A DNA stretch of 27,520 bases. Origin: Chara braunii. Lineage: Eukaryota; Streptophyta; Charophyceae; Charales; Characeae. The stretch is from contig BFEA01000060.1 of NCBI GenBank assembly GCA_003427395.1, positions 3,083,602 through 3,111,121 of the forward strand, given 5' to 3'. Numbering within the stretch: position 1 is the stretch's first letter; the number at the start of each line of letters is the position of its first letter. The notes beneath the pieces were generated by a model, which did not search any database, had not been told where the DNA came from, and saw only the letters and a list, made by a program, of their open reading frames with translations. Shown in pieces: positions 27,443 through 27,520 of this stretch. A program made the position numbers and the translations under genes.

Positions 27443-27520
<78 letters not shown>
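27443..27520. repeat. (GA)n microsatellite at window end
   Basis: About 38 GA units running to the window edge. Confidence 0.97.

Overview
The window looks like nuclear DNA of a photosynthetic eukaryote, most likely a streptophyte (charophyte-type) alga or early land plant with a repeat-rich genome. Evidence: one intact gene for an apparent plastid-targeted thylakoid protein, many long di-nucleotide microsatellites ((AG)n, (TG)n, (TA)n), assembly Ns inside or beside simple repeats, U6 snRNA copies of plant type, and dense layers of transposon debris. Nothing prokaryotic or organellar was seen. The species cannot be fixed from the sequence; Chara is a guess.

Layout. 1-2160: no gene, low complexity, a cluster of ACGT-core sites and two tRNA-like SINE remnants. 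2160-4320: a foldback-rich zone with many short adjacent hairpins, two to three copies of a 122-bp MITE (family A), poly-T tracts, a 54-bp tandem repeat and three TATA-like boxes. 4320-8090: no recognisable gene. 8090-11420: a LINE 3' fragment, four copies of a ~165-bp MITE (family B), a duplicated tRNA-like head, telomere-like repeats, (TA)n with partial units of a hammerhead-ribozyme repeat, and two U6 snRNA pseudogenes on the minus strand, each split by an inserted element. 11470-13168: the only convincing host gene, a plastid MPH1-like protein of 341 residues whose 5' leader contains (CA)n(GA)n. 13170-15800: tandem repeats, a 715-bp gap and SINE pieces. 15800-17441: a tRNA-SINE followed by a 1.31-kb minus-strand retrocopy with a 14-bp target-site duplication, a poly-A tail and an ORF carrying a GIY-YIG endonuclease domain. 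18000-18350: a hammerhead ribozyme preceded by a chain of hairpins. 19760-20930: AT-rich degenerate tandem repeats invaded by two MITEs (family C). 20945-24340: a 5'-truncated, mutated LINE retrotransposon (reverse transcriptase end, zinc-knuckle and Pro-rich tail, A-rich 3' end). 25830-26540: an element bounded by two oppositely oriented hammerhead motifs, enclosing an 83-bp minisatellite. The rest is microsatellite and unassigned DNA.

What may be new: a family of self-cleaving, minimal type I hammerhead repeats next to (TA)n tracts in a plant-lineage genome, together with a GIY-YIG retrocopy that could be the remnant of an autonomous Penelope-like partner. The link between the two is inference. 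Most of the window is not coding and is described as such.
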